DNA from: Nocardia paucivorans NBRC 100373
GTDB taxonomy: Bacteria; Actinomycetota; Actinomycetes; Mycobacteriales; Mycobacteriaceae
Direction: 5' to 3'
DNA length: 64,000 bases
Assembly: GCF_000308675.1 (NCBI RefSeq)
Contig: NZ_BAGE01000001.1
Span: 1 to 64,000, forward strand
A model generated the notes under the pieces. The model was not told the origin of the DNA. It saw only the letters and a list, made by a program, of their open reading frames with translations, and made no database searches. Positions 30,611-43,072 of the stretch are shown here, piece by piece (positions within the stretch are counted from its first letter, which is position 1; each line of letters begins with the position of its first letter). The position numbers and the translations under genes are program-made.

Positions 30611-32710
30611 ATGGACGACGAGCAGAACGTGTTGGCCGCCATATGGCCCGAAGTGGTCGCCGAACTGACCACCGGTTCGCCCGACGGCGAGATCGCGCCG
30701 GTGACCAGGGCCCAACAGGCCTGGTTGAAACTGGTCAAACCGCTGACCGTCGTCCAGGGATTCGCACTGCTCTCGGTTCCGTCCTCACTCGCCCAGGAAG
30801 CCATCGAACGCGATCTGCGGGAACCCATCCTGCGCTCATTGGGCCGACGACTGGGTCCGCAGGTGGAAGGACTCGGAGTGCGGATCGCCGCACCGACCCC
30901 ACCGACCCAGGAGCCGTCGGCCGGCCCCTCGCGTAACCCCAGAATGACCAGCCGACCGGAGCGGCACGGCGATACCCGTCCGGATTTCCCGCCCGCCGTG
31001 GCGCCGGAGACCGTGTCCGGTTCCATCCGATACCCCTCCGATCTCGGCGAATCCGCGGCCGATCGCCCCGATACGAACTACTCGGTGGGCCCGGCGGCGC
31101 GGCAGGACGGTGAGTATCCCCCCGTCATCTCGGAACGCCGACACGATTCGGAGTTCTCCCGCGATCCCGGTTACCTACGAGATGCTGAACCTGTGCAGGG
31201 GCCGAGCTATCCACCGAACCCGTCGTTTCCGGAACGACGGGAGTATTCGGAGCCACGAGAGTACGGCCCGTCGACCGAGTACACCCCCCGGTACCAGTCC
31301 GATCGGGAGCTTCGTTCGGCGTCCGACTACGGCGGCCCGAACTATTCGACGTACCGGGAGTACCCCGACCGTATCGGCGAGGAGCGAGAGTCGGCTTCCG
31401 TGTCACCGGGCGATCCTGTCCCCGGATCGGTCGACCGGTCCGAACCAAGACTCCCACCGCGGCGTGACAGTGTGCCCGCACAGGAATCGCTGTTCGGCGC
31501 CGACGCCCTACCCACACACGACACGACATCTGTGCCACGACAGGAAGGTGTGCGCGATTCGGGTGAGGATGCGCCGCGGCGCGACGGCCTCGACGACGAA
31601 CCAGTGGTCAATGTTCGCAGCTCCTGGCCCACCTACTTCGGTAAATCGTCGGAGAAGCCGGAACCGTCGACCACCTCGTCGTCGGCGAGCCTGAATGCCA
31701 AGTACACCTTCGAGACCTTCGTCATCGGTGCCTCCAACCGATTCGCGCACGCCGCCGCGGTGGCCATCGCCGAAGCGCCCGCCCGTGCCTACAACCCATT
31801 GTTCGTGTGGGGTGCCTCGGGACTGGGCAAGACGCATCTGCTGCATGCCGCGGGACACTACGCGCAGCGACTGTTCCCCGGGATGCGGGTGAAGTACGTG
31901 TCCACGGAGGAATTCACCAACGACTTCATCAACAGTCTGCGCGACGACCGGAAGGTGGCGTTCAAGCGCCGCTACCGAGAGACCGACATCCTGCTGGTCG
32001 ACGATATCCAGTTCATCGAAGGCAAGGAAGGTATCCAGGAGGAGTTCTTCCATACCTTCAATACCTTGCACAATGCGAACAAGCAGATCGTGGTGTCCTC
32101 GGACCGCCCGCCCAAGCAGCTGGCCACCCTGGAGGAACGCCTGCGGACCCGGTTCGAGTGGGGACTGATCACCGATGTGCAGCCGCCCGAACTGGAGACC
32201 CGGATCGCCATTCTGCGCAAGAAGGCGCGGATGGATCGCCTCGACGTCCCGCATGATGTCCTGGAGTTGATCGCCAGTCGGGTGGAGCGCAACATCCGGG
32301 AGCTCGAGGGAGCACTCATCCGGGTCACCGCATTCGCCTCGCTGAACGGGCAGCCGCTGGATCAATCGCTGGCCGAGGTGGTGCTGCGTGATCTGATGCC
32401 CGATACCGCGGCATTGGAGATCACCTCGGCCACGATCATGGCCGTCACGGCGGAGTACTTCAATACGACGATGGAGGAGTTGGTCGGCCCTGGTAAGGCC
32501 CGGCCGCTGGCCCAGGCCCGGCAGATCGCCATGTACCTGTGCCGGGAGCTCACCGATCTATCGCTGCCCAAGATCGGCCAAGCGTTCGGCCGTGACCACA
32601 CGACGGTCATGTACGCAGAGAAGAAGGTCCGCAAGGAGATGACCGAGCGGCGGCGGGTGTACGACCAGGTTCAGGAGCTCACCGCCCGCATCAAACAGCG
32701 CTCCCGCTGA
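30611..32710 (+). CDS. dnaA: chromosomal replication initiator DnaA
   Basis: Binds DnaA boxes at oriC, melts the origin and loads the helicase. Domain I (about 1-85) begins [20 protein letters not shown]. Domain II is very long (about 90-355), rich in Arg, Pro, Ser and Tyr, clearly low-complexity. Domain III starts about residue 360 ([20 protein letters not shown]) with Walker A GASGLGKT near residue 401 and Walker [11 protein letters not shown]. Domain IV carries the DnaA signature [20 protein letters not shown]. The total of 699 residues compares with about 507 in M. tuberculosis; the difference is almost all domain II. The ATG at 30611 has GGGGAGGA upstream. The origin follows directly. 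Confidence 0.97.
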   Translation: MDDEQNVLAAIWPEVVAELTTGSPDGEIAPVTRAQQAWLKLVKPLTVVQGFALLSVPSSLAQEAIERDLREPILRSLGRRLGPQVEGLGVRIAAPTPPTQEPSAGPSRNPRMTSRPERHGDTRPDFPPAVAPETVSGSIRYPSDLGESAADRPDTNYSVGPAARQDGEYPPVISERRHDSEFSRDPGYLRDAEPVQGPSYPPNPSFPERREYSEPREYGPSTEYTPRYQSDRELRSASDYGGPNYSTYREYPDRIGEERESASVSPGDPVPGSVDRSEPRLPPRRDSVPAQESLFGADALPTHDTTSVPRQEGVRDSGEDAPRRDGLDDEPVVNVRSSWPTYFGKSSEKPEPSTTSSSASLNAKYTFETFVIGASNRFAHAAAVAIAEAPARAYNPLFVWGASGLGKTHLLHAAGHYAQRLFPGMRVKYVSTEEFTNDFINSLRDDRKVAFKRRYRETDILLVDDIQFIEGKEGIQEEFFHTFNTLHNANKQIVVSSDRPPKQLATLEERLRTRFEWGLITDVQPPELETRIAILRKKARMDRLDVPHDVLELIASRVERNIRELEGALIRVTAFASLNGQPLDQSLAEVVLRDLMPDTAALEITSATIMAVTAEYFNTTMEELVGPGKARPLAQARQIAMYLCRELTDLSLPKIGQAFGRDHTTVMYAEKKVRKEMTERRRVYDQVQELTARIKQRSR

Positions 32711-32784
32711 TCCACATTCATCCACAGCAACCCCGGCTCACAGCCTGTGTATGGCGCTGAGCTGGGGTTTTCTCTATCCCGGGG

Positions 32785-32845
32785 TTGTGGATTCCTCGAG
32801 GAATCCCTGTGGAATCCTCGAGGAATCCACCGGTTATCCACGGAT
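32785..32845. repeat. oriC direct repeat, copy 1
   Basis: A 61-base block repeated 174 bases further on with one mismatch. It contains two 18-base palindromes centred on CTCGAG (32789-32806, perfect; 32811-32828, one asymmetric pair) separated by CTGT, then a TTATCCACG box. A shorter shared segment, GGCGCTGAGCTGGGGTTT, precedes both copies at 32753 and 32928. Confidence 0.9.
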
Positions 32846-32958
32846 TGATCCACAGGTGCTCGCGGCGGCGGGGCGCGCTTCGTCCACAGGCAGTTGTCCA
32901 CAGATTCCACAGGGTTGGTAGTCCACAGGCGCTGAGCTGGGGTTTCGATGGTTCAGGA

Positions 32959-33019
32959 TTGTGGATTCCTCGAGGAATCCCTGTGGATTCCTCGAGGAAT
33001 CCACCGGTTATCCACGGAT
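32959..33019. repeat. oriC direct repeat, copy 2
   Basis: Second copy of the 61-base block. Here both 18-base palindromes are perfect (GGATTCCTCGAGGAATCC at 32963-32980 and 32985-33002), followed by TTATCCACG at 33008-33016. Confidence 0.9.
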
Positions 33020-33209
33020 CGGTGCACACTGTGCATAACAAGGGGAAAACAGTGGAACAACTCGAGGACAACTCGAGGATGGATTTGGGACAACCTTGGG
33101 CTCTCCACAGGAGCCCCGGATTCATCCACGATTCATTCCACGGTCATCCACACCCCGCCACGCCTATCTACCTGCGAAAACTCCGGGATTCCACAGATTC
33201 CACAGGCCC

Positions 33210-33255
33210 TATTACTACTTCAGTTCTTCATTTGAATAACTCTCTTGAAAACAGG
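33210..33255. other. AT-rich candidate DNA-unwinding element
   Basis: About 46 bases with clearly raised A+T (attactacttcagttcttc, then tttgaataactctcttgaaa) next to the DnaA-box cluster. The position at one side of the boxes fits a duplex-unwinding element; function is inferred. Confidence 0.55.
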
Positions 33256-33350
33256 GGGTGTGGAAAGTTGACGACGGACCGCGCCAATGCAATCGCTCGC
33301 CGGTAGGCGGGGAGGAAGGGACGAACATCGGCTCGGTACGGGCCGACAGC

Positions 33351-33384
33351 GGACGGACAGTGATAGTGGACGGACAGTGATAGT
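33351..33384. repeat. 17-base tandem repeat before dnaN
   Basis: Two exact head-to-tail copies of ggacggacagtgatagt (33351-33367 and 33368-33384), in the box-free part of the dnaA-dnaN gap about 400 bases before dnaN. Confidence 0.85.
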
Positions 33385-33788
33385 GGACGGGGGCCGAGTC
33401 CCGGTACCGCCGCCGGGTTCTCACCGTCTCCCTTCGAGGAACCGTTCGTCGTCCCCGACCGTCTTCCGGCGCGGCCGTTCGGTTTCGGTTCCGGTCCGCG
33501 CTCATCCGGACGCTCGTTCGTGTGGACGTCTCGTTTGTGTGCTCATGTGGATGACCGAGAGAGATCGCACCGGCGCCCTCCTCCGGAACGAACCGGGGCG
33601 TCGTAGCGCGCTCATCCCATCAACCGCACGGCCGGGTTCGTGCCACGGGACCAGAGGGTCGAGCCGATAACTCGCCCCGCACGCGGTACGGTTTGATGTC
33701 GGCCGCTTATGCCACACTTCCCAAGCGGCCGATCCAGCAGTATCCGGCCGCCGCAAGAGATCACGGAACGGGAGAGGACAGTCGGGCG

Positions 33789-34958
33789 ATGGAGCTTGCG
33801 AACATGAAGTTTCGGGTCGCCCGTGAGGATTTCGCGGAATCGGTGGCGTGGGTGGCGCGCAGCCTGCCGTCACGTCCACCCGTCCCGGTCCTCGGCGGGG
33901 TCCTACTTGTCGCGGACGACGATGGTCTGACCGTTTCCGGCTTCGACTACGAGGTGTCGGCTCAGATGCGCGTCGCCGCCGAGGTCGCCGGAGCCGGCGA
34001 GGTACTCGTTTCCGGTCGGTTGCTCGCCGATATCACCAAGGCGTTGTCGAACAAGCCCGTGGATGTTTCGGTCGAGGGCAGTCGGGTGTTGATCACCTGT
34101 GGCAGTGCGAAGTTCTCCCTGCCCACCATGCCGGTCGAGGACTATCCACAGCTGCCCGAGGTGCCCCAGGCCAGCGGCGAGCTCACGGTCGATCTGTTCG
34201 CCGAGGCGGTGGGGCAGGTGGCCGTCGCCGCCGGACGTGACGACACATTGCCCATGCTCACCGGTATTCGGGTCGAGATCGAGGGCTCCGAGGTGGTGTT
34301 GGCGGCGACCGATCGTTTCCGCCTGGCGGTGCGGCATATCCAGTGGAAGCCCACGCGCCCGGATATCGAGACCGCGGTGCTCATTCCGGCGCGGACCCTT
34401 TCCGAGGCGGCCAAGACCCTGGGATCGTCCGAGGCGCCCGTCCAACTGTCCCTGGGGTCGGGATCGGATGGGCTGATGGGCATTGTGAACGGGGGCCGTC
34501 GGACGACCACCCGCCTGCTCGACGCCGAGTTTCCCAAGTTCCGCCAGCTGCTGCCCAAGGAACACACCTCGATCGCGACATTGGAGGTCGCCGCGCTCAC
34601 CGAAGCGATCAAACGTGTGGCGCTGGTCGCCGAGCGTGGGGCGCAGGTTCGGTTGGAGTTCTCCGGCGAAGGCCTGCTGTTGTCGGCCGGCGGGGACGAC
34701 GCGGGTCGAGCCGAGGAGTGGCTGACGGCCGACTTCCGCGGCGAACCGTTGACCATCGCCTTCAACCCGGGCTATCTCACGGATGGTCTGTCGGCGCTCC
34801 ACGCGGAACGGGTTACCTTCGGCTTCACCACACCGAGTCGTCCGGCGGTGCTGCTGCCCGCGAGCGAGGAGGAACCGCAGGTACTCGATTCCGGTGCCTA
34901 CGCGGCGCTGGAGAGCGACTACGTCTACCTGTTGATGCCGGTTCGACTGCCGAGCTGA
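33789..34958 (+). CDS. dnaN: DNA polymerase III sliding clamp (beta subunit)
   Basis: Ring-shaped processivity factor of the replicase. It has 389 residues from the ATG at 33789, with the three clamp repeats readable: [20 protein letters not shown], then [20 protein letters not shown], then the C-terminal third ending [12 protein letters not shown], the canonical clamp terminus. SKL-type pockets such as DRFRLAVRH are conserved. An ATG at 33804 is an alternative start. The frame extends back to 33693 but homologues do not share that part. recF follows 69 bases downstream. Confidence 0.96.
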   Translation: MELANMKFRVAREDFAESVAWVARSLPSRPPVPVLGGVLLVADDDGLTVSGFDYEVSAQMRVAAEVAGAGEVLVSGRLLADITKALSNKPVDVSVEGSRVLITCGSAKFSLPTMPVEDYPQLPEVPQASGELTVDLFAEAVGQVAVAAGRDDTLPMLTGIRVEIEGSEVVLAATDRFRLAVRHIQWKPTRPDIETAVLIPARTLSEAAKTLGSSEAPVQLSLGSGSDGLMGIVNGGRRTTTRLLDAEFPKFRQLLPKEHTSIATLEVAALTEAIKRVALVAERGAQVRLEFSGEGLLLSAGGDDAGRAEEWLTADFRGEPLTIAFNPGYLTDGLSALHAERVTFGFTTPSRPAVLLPASEEEPQVLDSGAYAALESDYVYLLMPVRLPS

Positions 34959-34976
34959 CGGGGCGTGCAGGCGACG

Positions 34977-34996
34977 CTGTCCACATTCGTGGACAA
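34977..34996. promoter_or_regulatory. inverted pair of DnaA-box-like sites between dnaN and recF
   Basis: CTGTCCACA at 34977-34985 and CGTGGACAA at 34988-34996 each differ from TTGTCCACA (or its complement) at one position and face each other, in the 69-base dnaN-recF gap. Confidence 0.5.
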
Positions 34997-35027
34997 CCCT
35001 GGGCTCACTGTGCGGGTGGTCTGACCC

Positions 35028-36242
35028 ATGTTCGTCCGGCTGCTCACCCTGCGCGACTTTCGCTCCTGGGAACAGGCCGATATCGAGCTCTCCCCGGGCG
35101 TGACGGTTTTCCTGGGCGCCAATGGCAACGGCAAGACCAATCTGCTGGAGGCCCTCGGCTATCTGTCCACTCTCGCCTCCCATCGGGTCGCGTCCGACGC
35201 GCCCTTGATCCGGATGGGGGCCGAACGGGCCCGCATCGGGGCGAATGTGGTCAATATCGGGCGGGAGCTGCGCATTGATGTGGAGTTGAACCGTGGCTCG
35301 GCCAATCGGGCCCAGATCAACCGATCGCCGGTACGTCGCCCCCGCGAGATCCTGGGCATTCTGCACACCGTTTTGTTCGCTCCGGAGGATCTGGCACTGG
35401 TGCGCGGTGATCCCGGTGAGCGGCGCCGTTTTCTCGACGAGTTGTGCATAGCTCGGTTACCGCGCCTGGCGGCGGTTCGTTCGGACTACGAGCGGGTGCT
35501 GCGACAGCGTTCGGCCCTGTTGAAAACCGCCGGTCGGCGTGCCGGGTCGAAAGCGGATCTGGGCACCCTCGACGTCTGGGACGGGCATCTGGCCAGTCAC
35601 GCCGCCGTTCTCGTCGCCGAGCGCCTGCGGCTGGTTCACGATCTGTACCCCCATCTCGCCCGTTCCTACGCTTCCATCGCCCCGGAGTCGCGTCCGGCGG
35701 CGATCGGATACCGCAGCGCGGCACTACCGCCGGAGTTCTTGGATCCCGAACGGGCACCCACCCCGGATGACACCGCGGTGCTGGAATCGGTGTTGTTGCG
35801 GGAACTGGCCGCCGCTCGCCCCAAGGAGCTGGAACGGGGTGTCTGCCTGGTCGGTCCGCATCGCGACGACCTGGATCTGCTGCTCGGCGGTACCCCGGCC
35901 AAGGGCTTCGCCAGTCACGGGGAGTCCTGGTCGTTCGCGTTGGCATTGCGTCTGGGTGCGTTCGATCTGCTGCGGGCAGGCGGTACCGAGCCGGTGCTGC
36001 TGCTCGACGATGTCTTCGCCGAACTCGACCGCCGGCGTCGCGCGGCGCTCGCGCGGGTGGCCGCCGAGGCCGAACAGGTGCTCATCACCGCGGCGGTCCC
36101 CGAGGATGTGCCCGCCGAGTTGAGTGGCACCACCGTCCGGGTGATCACCGAGGGCGCCGCCGATCACCGGGTATCCCGTATCGATTCACCCGCGGCAAAC
36201 CTTCGGGGAACCGTGCTACCGGGGTCGGGTGAATCGACATGA
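35028..36242 (+). CDS. recF: DNA replication and repair protein RecF
   Basis: SMC/ABC-like ATPase that binds ssDNA gaps and helps load RecA. It has 404 residues. Walker A is [14 protein letters not shown] near residue 30. The ABC signature region is [20 protein letters not shown], and Walker B is [20 protein letters not shown] near 325. It starts [14 protein letters not shown], the family start, and the length is slightly longer than the usual 360-385 because of a polar C-terminal tail. It is downstream of dnaN and on the same strand. Confidence 0.96.
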   Translation: MFVRLLTLRDFRSWEQADIELSPGVTVFLGANGNGKTNLLEALGYLSTLASHRVASDAPLIRMGAERARIGANVVNIGRELRIDVELNRGSANRAQINRSPVRRPREILGILHTVLFAPEDLALVRGDPGERRRFLDELCIARLPRLAAVRSDYERVLRQRSALLKTAGRRAGSKADLGTLDVWDGHLASHAAVLVAERLRLVHDLYPHLARSYASIAPESRPAAIGYRSAALPPEFLDPERAPTPDDTAVLESVLLRELAAARPKELERGVCLVGPHRDDLDLLLGGTPAKGFASHGESWSFALALRLGAFDLLRAGGTEPVLLLDDVFAELDRRRRAALARVAAEAEQVLITAAVPEDVPAELSGTTVRVITEGAADHRVSRIDSPAANLRGTVLPGSGEST

Positions 36243-36341
36243 TCAGGAACATTCCCCGGGGGCTTCCCGCCCGAGGCGCCCGTCGGTAGGGTGCCGTAGA
36301 GTGTCTCGCCGGACAGAAACCCTGCCCAGCGCACCTGTGGA

Positions 36342-36369
36342 AAGTTATCCACAACCCTGTGGATAACTT
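36342..36369. promoter_or_regulatory. perfect inverted pair of DnaA boxes between recF and dciA
   Basis: AAGTTATCCACA (36342-36353) and TGTGGATAACTT (36358-36369) form 12-base arms with a four-base loop and contain two exact TTATCCACA boxes facing each other. No T-run follows, so a terminator reading is less attractive. Confidence 0.75.
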
Positions 36370-36557
36370 GCTTCGACCGATCGTCGCCCGCATCGGAGCA
36401 GCGATCGTACCCTATCGGTCAACAGCAATGTCGATAGTCGAAAAATTTGCTCCGACCTGCGTATATGCTCCAACTGTCGATTGATCACCACCTGGGGCGG
36501 CTCGAGGCGGCCGCAGCTTACATGTGCTGTTACCCCCTGGGGAAAACCGGGCGTAAT

Positions 36558-36579
36558 TGGGGATAACAACTGGGGATAA
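36558..36579. promoter_or_regulatory. two tandem DnaA-box-like sites upstream of dciA
   Basis: TGGGGATAA occurs at 36558-36566 and again at 36571-36579, each one base off TGTGGATAA and in the same orientation, 27 bases before the dciA start. The 363-base recF-dciA gap otherwise contains no gene; its middle part (36400-36480) is A+T-richer than the surroundings. Confidence 0.55.
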
Positions 36580-36605
36580 CTTGGACAGGTGAGTGGAACA
36601 CAGCC

Positions 36606-37175
36606 ATGACCGAACAGCCTGGACAACCCACGAACCCTCAACCCGCCGGCGGCGAGTCGGAACTGCGCGGGATCGACCTGGCTCGCCGTGCTCTCGAAGA
36701 AGCGCGGGCCGCGGCCCGCGCCGCCGGCAAATCCGTGGGTCAGGGTCGCTCCTCCCCGCGCCGAGGGGCCCGTTCGGGTGCGCGCAGGCGTACCGGATGG
36801 TCCGGAGCTCGCCCGGACGATCGGGATCCACAGCTGTTGTCCACCCTCGCCACCTCGATCGCGCGCAGCCGCGGTTGGTCGGCCAAAGTGGCCGAGGGGA
36901 CGGTATTCGGTCGTTGGGCCGGGGTTGTCGGCGACGATATCGCCGCGCATGCCGTACCGGTCAAATTGGAGAACGGCGTCCTGAGTATCGCGGCGGAATC
37001 GACCGCCTGGGCCACCCAGTTACGGATGTTGCAGTCGCAGATCCTGGCCAAGATCACCGCCGCGGTAGGGCCGGGTGTGGTCAAATCCTTGCGTATCTCC
37101 GGTCCCGCCGCGCCCAGCTGGCGCAAGGGCGAACGCCATATTCGAGGGCGGGGTCCGCGCGATACCTACGGATAG
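36606..37175 (+). CDS. dciA: DUF721 protein DciA, helicase loader
   Basis: DciA-type protein that interacts with the replicative helicase DnaB in bacteria lacking DnaC. It has 189 residues. A disordered, Arg/Ala-rich N-terminal part ([18 protein letters not shown]) precedes the DUF721 core ([59 protein letters not shown]), which includes the family's invariant W-x-x-x-VG pattern. A basic tail follows. It occupies the position of Rv0004 downstream of recF. The ATG at 36606 fits homologues. The DnaA boxes just upstream point to coordinated control, by inference. Confidence 0.93.
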   Translation: MTEQPGQPTNPQPAGGESELRGIDLARRALEEARAAARAAGKSVGQGRSSPRRGARSGARRRTGWSGARPDDRDPQLLSTLATSIARSRGWSAKVAEGTVFGRWAGVVGDDIAAHAVPVKLENGVLSIAAESTAWATQLRMLQSQILAKITAAVGPGVVKSLRISGPAAPSWRKGERHIRGRGPRDTYG

Positions 37176-37189
37176 CGTGAAAGGTGCCC

Positions 37190-38092
37190 ATGACCGTCTC
37201 CACCGATCCGTTCCCCGCCGTTCCGACACGCATCGTCCGGCGGGGCGATATCGAACTCGCGGTCTTCGAGTGCGGTGATCCCGCAGGACCGCCGGTCCTG
37301 CTGGTCCATGGTTGGCCGGACACCCATGTGCTGTGGTATCGGGTCGCCGAGGCACTGTCCTCGCATTATCGGGTGATCGCCTTCGACAATCGAGGCGCCG
37401 GCGCCAGTACGGTTCCGCGCACCACCGCGGCCTACCGTCTCGCGGAGCTCGCCGCCGATACCCGGGCGGTCGCAAACGCCGTCGCATCCGGTGATCGGGT
37501 GCATATCGTCGGACACGACTGGGGATCGGTGATCGGGTGGGATTTGGTCGGCGCCGACGACGCACCCACCTTCATCGGCTCGTTCACGTCGATATCCGGG
37601 CCCAACCTCGATTTCCTGGGTGCCTATCTGCATGGTCCGTTCTCACCGGCGCGGCTTCGCGGTTCGGTGGAACAGGGGTTGGCCTCGGGGTATACCTTCG
37701 CCTTCCGGGTACCGCGACTACCGGAGATGGTCCTGCGGCGATTGGCCGGCCACTGGCCGCGGTTCCTATCGCTCTTCGACGGCCTGGATCCCGCCGTGGT
37801 GCGCACGGGCCCCACCCTGCGTGCGGATATGGTCAACGGTCTCGAGCTCTATCGGGCCAATATCCACTCCCACCTGCGCCATCCCCGCCCGCGCCCGATC
37901 GAGGTGCCCGTACAGGTGATCGTCGCCACCGGCGATCGCGCCGTTCGACCGGTAGTGCACGCCGAGGCGGGCAACTGGGTTCGTGATCTGACCATTCGTG
38001 AGATCGATGCCCGGCACTGGTCGCCGTTCACTCATGTCGTCGATCTGGTCGTGCTCACCGCGGAGTTCATCGATCGATTCGACAGCCGTTGA
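37190..38092 (+). CDS. alpha/beta hydrolase, epoxide-hydrolase-like
   Basis: Alpha/beta-hydrolase with an aspartate nucleophile, the signature of epoxide hydrolases and haloalkane dehalogenases. Oxyanion motif HGWPD contains His40. The nucleophile elbow is GHDWGS with Asp110, and the base is probably His276 in DARHWSPFTH. The cap domain lies between about 130 and 225. It has 300 residues, normal for the EphA-like group. The ATG at 37190 has AAAGG six bases upstream; a GTG at 37184 is in frame. It lies 14 bases after dciA, so the two may be co-transcribed. It is an accessory gene between dciA and gyrB; the substrate is unknown. Confidence 0.85.
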   Translation: MTVSTDPFPAVPTRIVRRGDIELAVFECGDPAGPPVLLVHGWPDTHVLWYRVAEALSSHYRVIAFDNRGAGASTVPRTTAAYRLAELAADTRAVANAVASGDRVHIVGHDWGSVIGWDLVGADDAPTFIGSFTSISGPNLDFLGAYLHGPFSPARLRGSVEQGLASGYTFAFRVPRLPEMVLRRLAGHWPRFLSLFDGLDPAVVRTGPTLRADMVNGLELYRANIHSHLRHPRPRPIEVPVQVIVATGDRAVRPVVHAEAGNWVRDLTIREIDARHWSPFTHVVDLVVLTAEFIDRFDSR

Positions 38093-40463
<2,371 letters not shown>

Positions 40464-40528
40464 CCGGTCCCGCCTGCGCCGGAGCGCGCGGTGACCAGCC
40501 CTGACTTCTTTTCGTACCAGGAGACTTC

Positions 40529-43030
40529 ATGACCGACACCACCTTGCCGCCCAGCGGTGCGGGCGACCGGATCGAACCGGTCGATATCCAGCAGGAGATG
40601 CAGAGCAGCTACATCGATTACGCGATGAGCGTGATCGTGGGCCGTGCCCTGCCCGAGGTACGCGACGGCCTCAAGCCGGTGCACCGCCGGATTCTGTACG
40701 CCATGTACGACAACGGCTACCGGCCCGACCGCAGCTACGTGAAATCGGCCCGGCCGGTCTCCGACACCATGGGTAACTACCACCCGCACGGCGATTCGGC
40801 CATCTACGACACCCTCGTCCGGATGGCCCAGCCGTGGTCCATGCGTTACCCGCTGGTCGACGGCCAGGGCAACTTCGGCAGCCGCGGTAACGACGGCGCG
40901 GCCGCCATGCGCTACACCGAATGCCGGCTCACCCCGCTGGCCATGGAGATGCTGCGCGAAATCGACCACGAGACGGTCGATTTCATCCCGAACTACGACG
41001 GTAAGACCCAGGAACCGGTCGTCCTGCCCAGCCGGGTGCCGAATATGCTGATGAACGGCAGCAACGGCATCGCGGTCGGTATGGCGACCAATATCCCGCC
41101 GCACAACCTCACCGAGCTGGCCGAGGCCATCTACTGGGCCCTGGACAACCACGATGCCGACGAGGAGACCACCCTCGCCGCCTGTATGGAACGGGTCAAG
41201 GGGCCCGACTTCCCGACCGCGGGCCTGATCGTCGGCACCCAGGGCATCCAGGACGCCTACACCACCGGACGCGGTTCCATCCGGATGCGCGGTGTGGTGG
41301 AGATCGAGGAGGACAGCCGGGGACGCACCACGATCGTCATCACCGAGCTGCCCTACCAGGTCAATACCGACAACTTCATCAACGCGATCGCCGAACAGGT
41401 CAAGGACGGCCGGATCGCGGGTGTCGCCGATATCCACGACGAGTCCTCCGACCGGGTGGGCCTGCGCATCGTGGTCACCGTCAAACGCGATGCCGTGGCC
41501 AAGGTCGTGCTGAACAACCTGTACAAGCACACCCAGCTGCAGACCAGTTTCGGCGCGAACATGCTGTCCATCGTCGACGGCGTGCCGCGCACCCTCCGGC
41601 TCGACCAGATGATCCGGCTCTACGTCAACCACCAGTTGGACGTGATCATCCGGCGCACCCGGTACCTGCTGCGCAAGGCCGAGGAACGAGCCCATATCCT
41701 GCGTGGTCTGGTCAAGGCGCTGGATGCCCTGGACGAGGTCATCGCGCTGATCCGCCGCTCGGCCAATACCGAGACCGCCCGTACCGGCCTGATCCAGCTG
41801 CTCGATATCGACGAGATCCAGGCCACCGCCATTCTGGACATGCAGTTGCGCCGGCTCTCGGCCCTGGAACGGCAGAAGATCATCGACGAACTGGCCAAGA
41901 TCGAGGCCGAAATCGCCGACCTGAACGATATTCTCGCCAAACCGGAGCGGCAGCGCGCCATTGTGCGCGACGAGCTGGCCGAGATCGTGGAGAAGTACGG
42001 CGACGAGCGGCGCACCAAGATCATCGCCGCCGACGGTGATGTGGCCGACGAGGACCTGATCGCCCGTGAGGACGTGGTCGTCACCATTACCGAGACCGGC
42101 TACGCCAAACGCACCAAGACCGATCTGTACCGCAGCCAGAAGCGTGGCGGTAAGGGCGTGCAGGGCGCCGGCCTCAAACAGGACGATATCGTCAAGCACT
42201 TCTTCATCACCTCGACTCACGACTGGATCCTGTTCTTCACCAACAAGGGTCGGGTCTACCGCGCCAAGGCCTACGAACTGCCCGAGGCCAACCGGACCGC
42301 GCGCGGTCAGCACGTGGCGAACCTGCTGGCCTTCCAGCCGGACGAGAAGATCGCCCAGATCATCCGGATCAGGTCCTACGAGGACGCGCCGTACCTGGTG
42401 TTGGCCACCAAGAAGGGGCTGGTCAAGAAGTCGCGCCTGTCGGACTTCGACTCCAATCGCAGCGGCGGTATCGTCGCGGTGAACCTCCGGGACAACGACG
42501 AGCTGGTCGGCGCCGTCCTGTGCTCTGCCGACGACGATCTGTTGCTGGTATCGGCCCAGGGACAGTCGATCCGCTTCTCGGCCACCGACGAGGCGCTGCG
42601 CCCGATGGGGCGCGCCACCTCGGGCGTGCAGGGTATGCGGTTCAATGCCGACGACGAATTGTTGTCGCTCAATGTGGTTCGGGAGGGTACCTACCTTCTG
42701 GTCGCGACATCCGGCGGTTACGCGAAACGGACGGCCATCGAGGAGTACACCCCGCAGGGACGTGGCGGAAAAGGTGTATTGACAATCCAATACGACACGC
42801 GGCGTGGCACTCTGGTGGGGGCGCTCATCGTCGACGACGACGATGAGTTGTATGCGATCACCTCCGGCGGCGGTGTCATCCGCACCGCGGCCCGGCAGGT
42901 TCGGCGGGCCGGTAGGCAGACCAAGGGTGTGCGATTGATGAACCTCGCCGAGGGAGATACGTTGCTTGCGATCGCGCGCAACGCCGACGAACCCGAACGG
43001 ATCGATGGCAGCGACGTCTCAGAGCAGTAA
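40529..43030 (+). CDS. gyrA: DNA gyrase subunit A
   Basis: DNA-breaking and rejoining subunit of gyrase. It has 833 residues. The catalytic tyrosine is Tyr129 in AAAMRYTE. The quinolone region reads [20 protein letters not shown] with Ser90 and Asp94 (M. tuberculosis numbering happens to agree), the sensitive-type residues; M. tuberculosis itself has Ala at 90. The C-terminal beta-pinwheel contains the GyrA box QKRGGKG ([17 protein letters not shown]) and later GRGGKGVLT. The ATG at 40529 has CAGGAG upstream. Same transcript as gyrB. Confidence 0.98.
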   Translation: MTDTTLPPSGAGDRIEPVDIQQEMQSSYIDYAMSVIVGRALPEVRDGLKPVHRRILYAMYDNGYRPDRSYVKSARPVSDTMGNYHPHGDSAIYDTLVRMAQPWSMRYPLVDGQGNFGSRGNDGAAAMRYTECRLTPLAMEMLREIDHETVDFIPNYDGKTQEPVVLPSRVPNMLMNGSNGIAVGMATNIPPHNLTELAEAIYWALDNHDADEETTLAACMERVKGPDFPTAGLIVGTQGIQDAYTTGRGSIRMRGVVEIEEDSRGRTTIVITELPYQVNTDNFINAIAEQVKDGRIAGVADIHDESSDRVGLRIVVTVKRDAVAKVVLNNLYKHTQLQTSFGANMLSIVDGVPRTLRLDQMIRLYVNHQLDVIIRRTRYLLRKAEERAHILRGLVKALDALDEVIALIRRSANTETARTGLIQLLDIDEIQATAILDMQLRRLSALERQKIIDELAKIEAEIADLNDILAKPERQRAIVRDELAEIVEKYGDERRTKIIAADGDVADEDLIAREDVVVTITETGYAKRTKTDLYRSQKRGGKGVQGAGLKQDDIVKHFFITSTHDWILFFTNKGRVYRAKAYELPEANRTARGQHVANLLAFQPDEKIAQIIRIRSYEDAPYLVLATKKGLVKKSRLSDFDSNRSGGIVAVNLRDNDELVGAVLCSADDDLLLVSAQGQSIRFSATDEALRPMGRATSGVQGMRFNADDELLSLNVVREGTYLLVATSGGYAKRTAIEEYTPQGRGGKGVLTIQYDTRRGTLVGALIVDDDDELYAITSGGGVIRTAARQVRRAGRQTKGVRLMNLAEGDTLLAIARNADEPERIDGSDVSEQ

Positions 43031-43072
43031 ATCCATATAGCGGCGGCAACGAACGGATCCGAGGATTCCCAA

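Larger units (their letters stand above)
32711..33788. other. oriC: replication origin oriC (dnaA-dnaN gap)
   Basis: Gene-free 1.08 kb between dnaA and dnaN packed with DnaA boxes. An exact TTGTCCACA lies at 32894-32902. One-mismatch versions of TTGTCCACA/TTATCCACA include 32718-32726, 32834-32842, 32880-32888, 32919-32927, 33008-33016 and 33144-33152. Two-mismatch versions include 32846-32854 and 33122-33130. An AT-rich stretch at 33210-33255, unusual in this genome, is the best candidate for the unwinding element. The gap also holds the duplicated palindrome block at 32785-33019 and an 11-base tandem repeat (33058-33079). The part from about 33260 to the dnaN start has no boxes and probably holds the dnaN promoter. 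Confidence 0.92.

Noticed and set aside
32785..33019. CRISPR-like repeats in oriC
   Set aside because: Only two long copies, palindromic units with four-base gaps and no spacers or cas genes.
36342..36369. Rho-independent terminator after recF
   Set aside because: The stem is built from two exact DnaA boxes, lies 100 bases after the stop and has no T-run.
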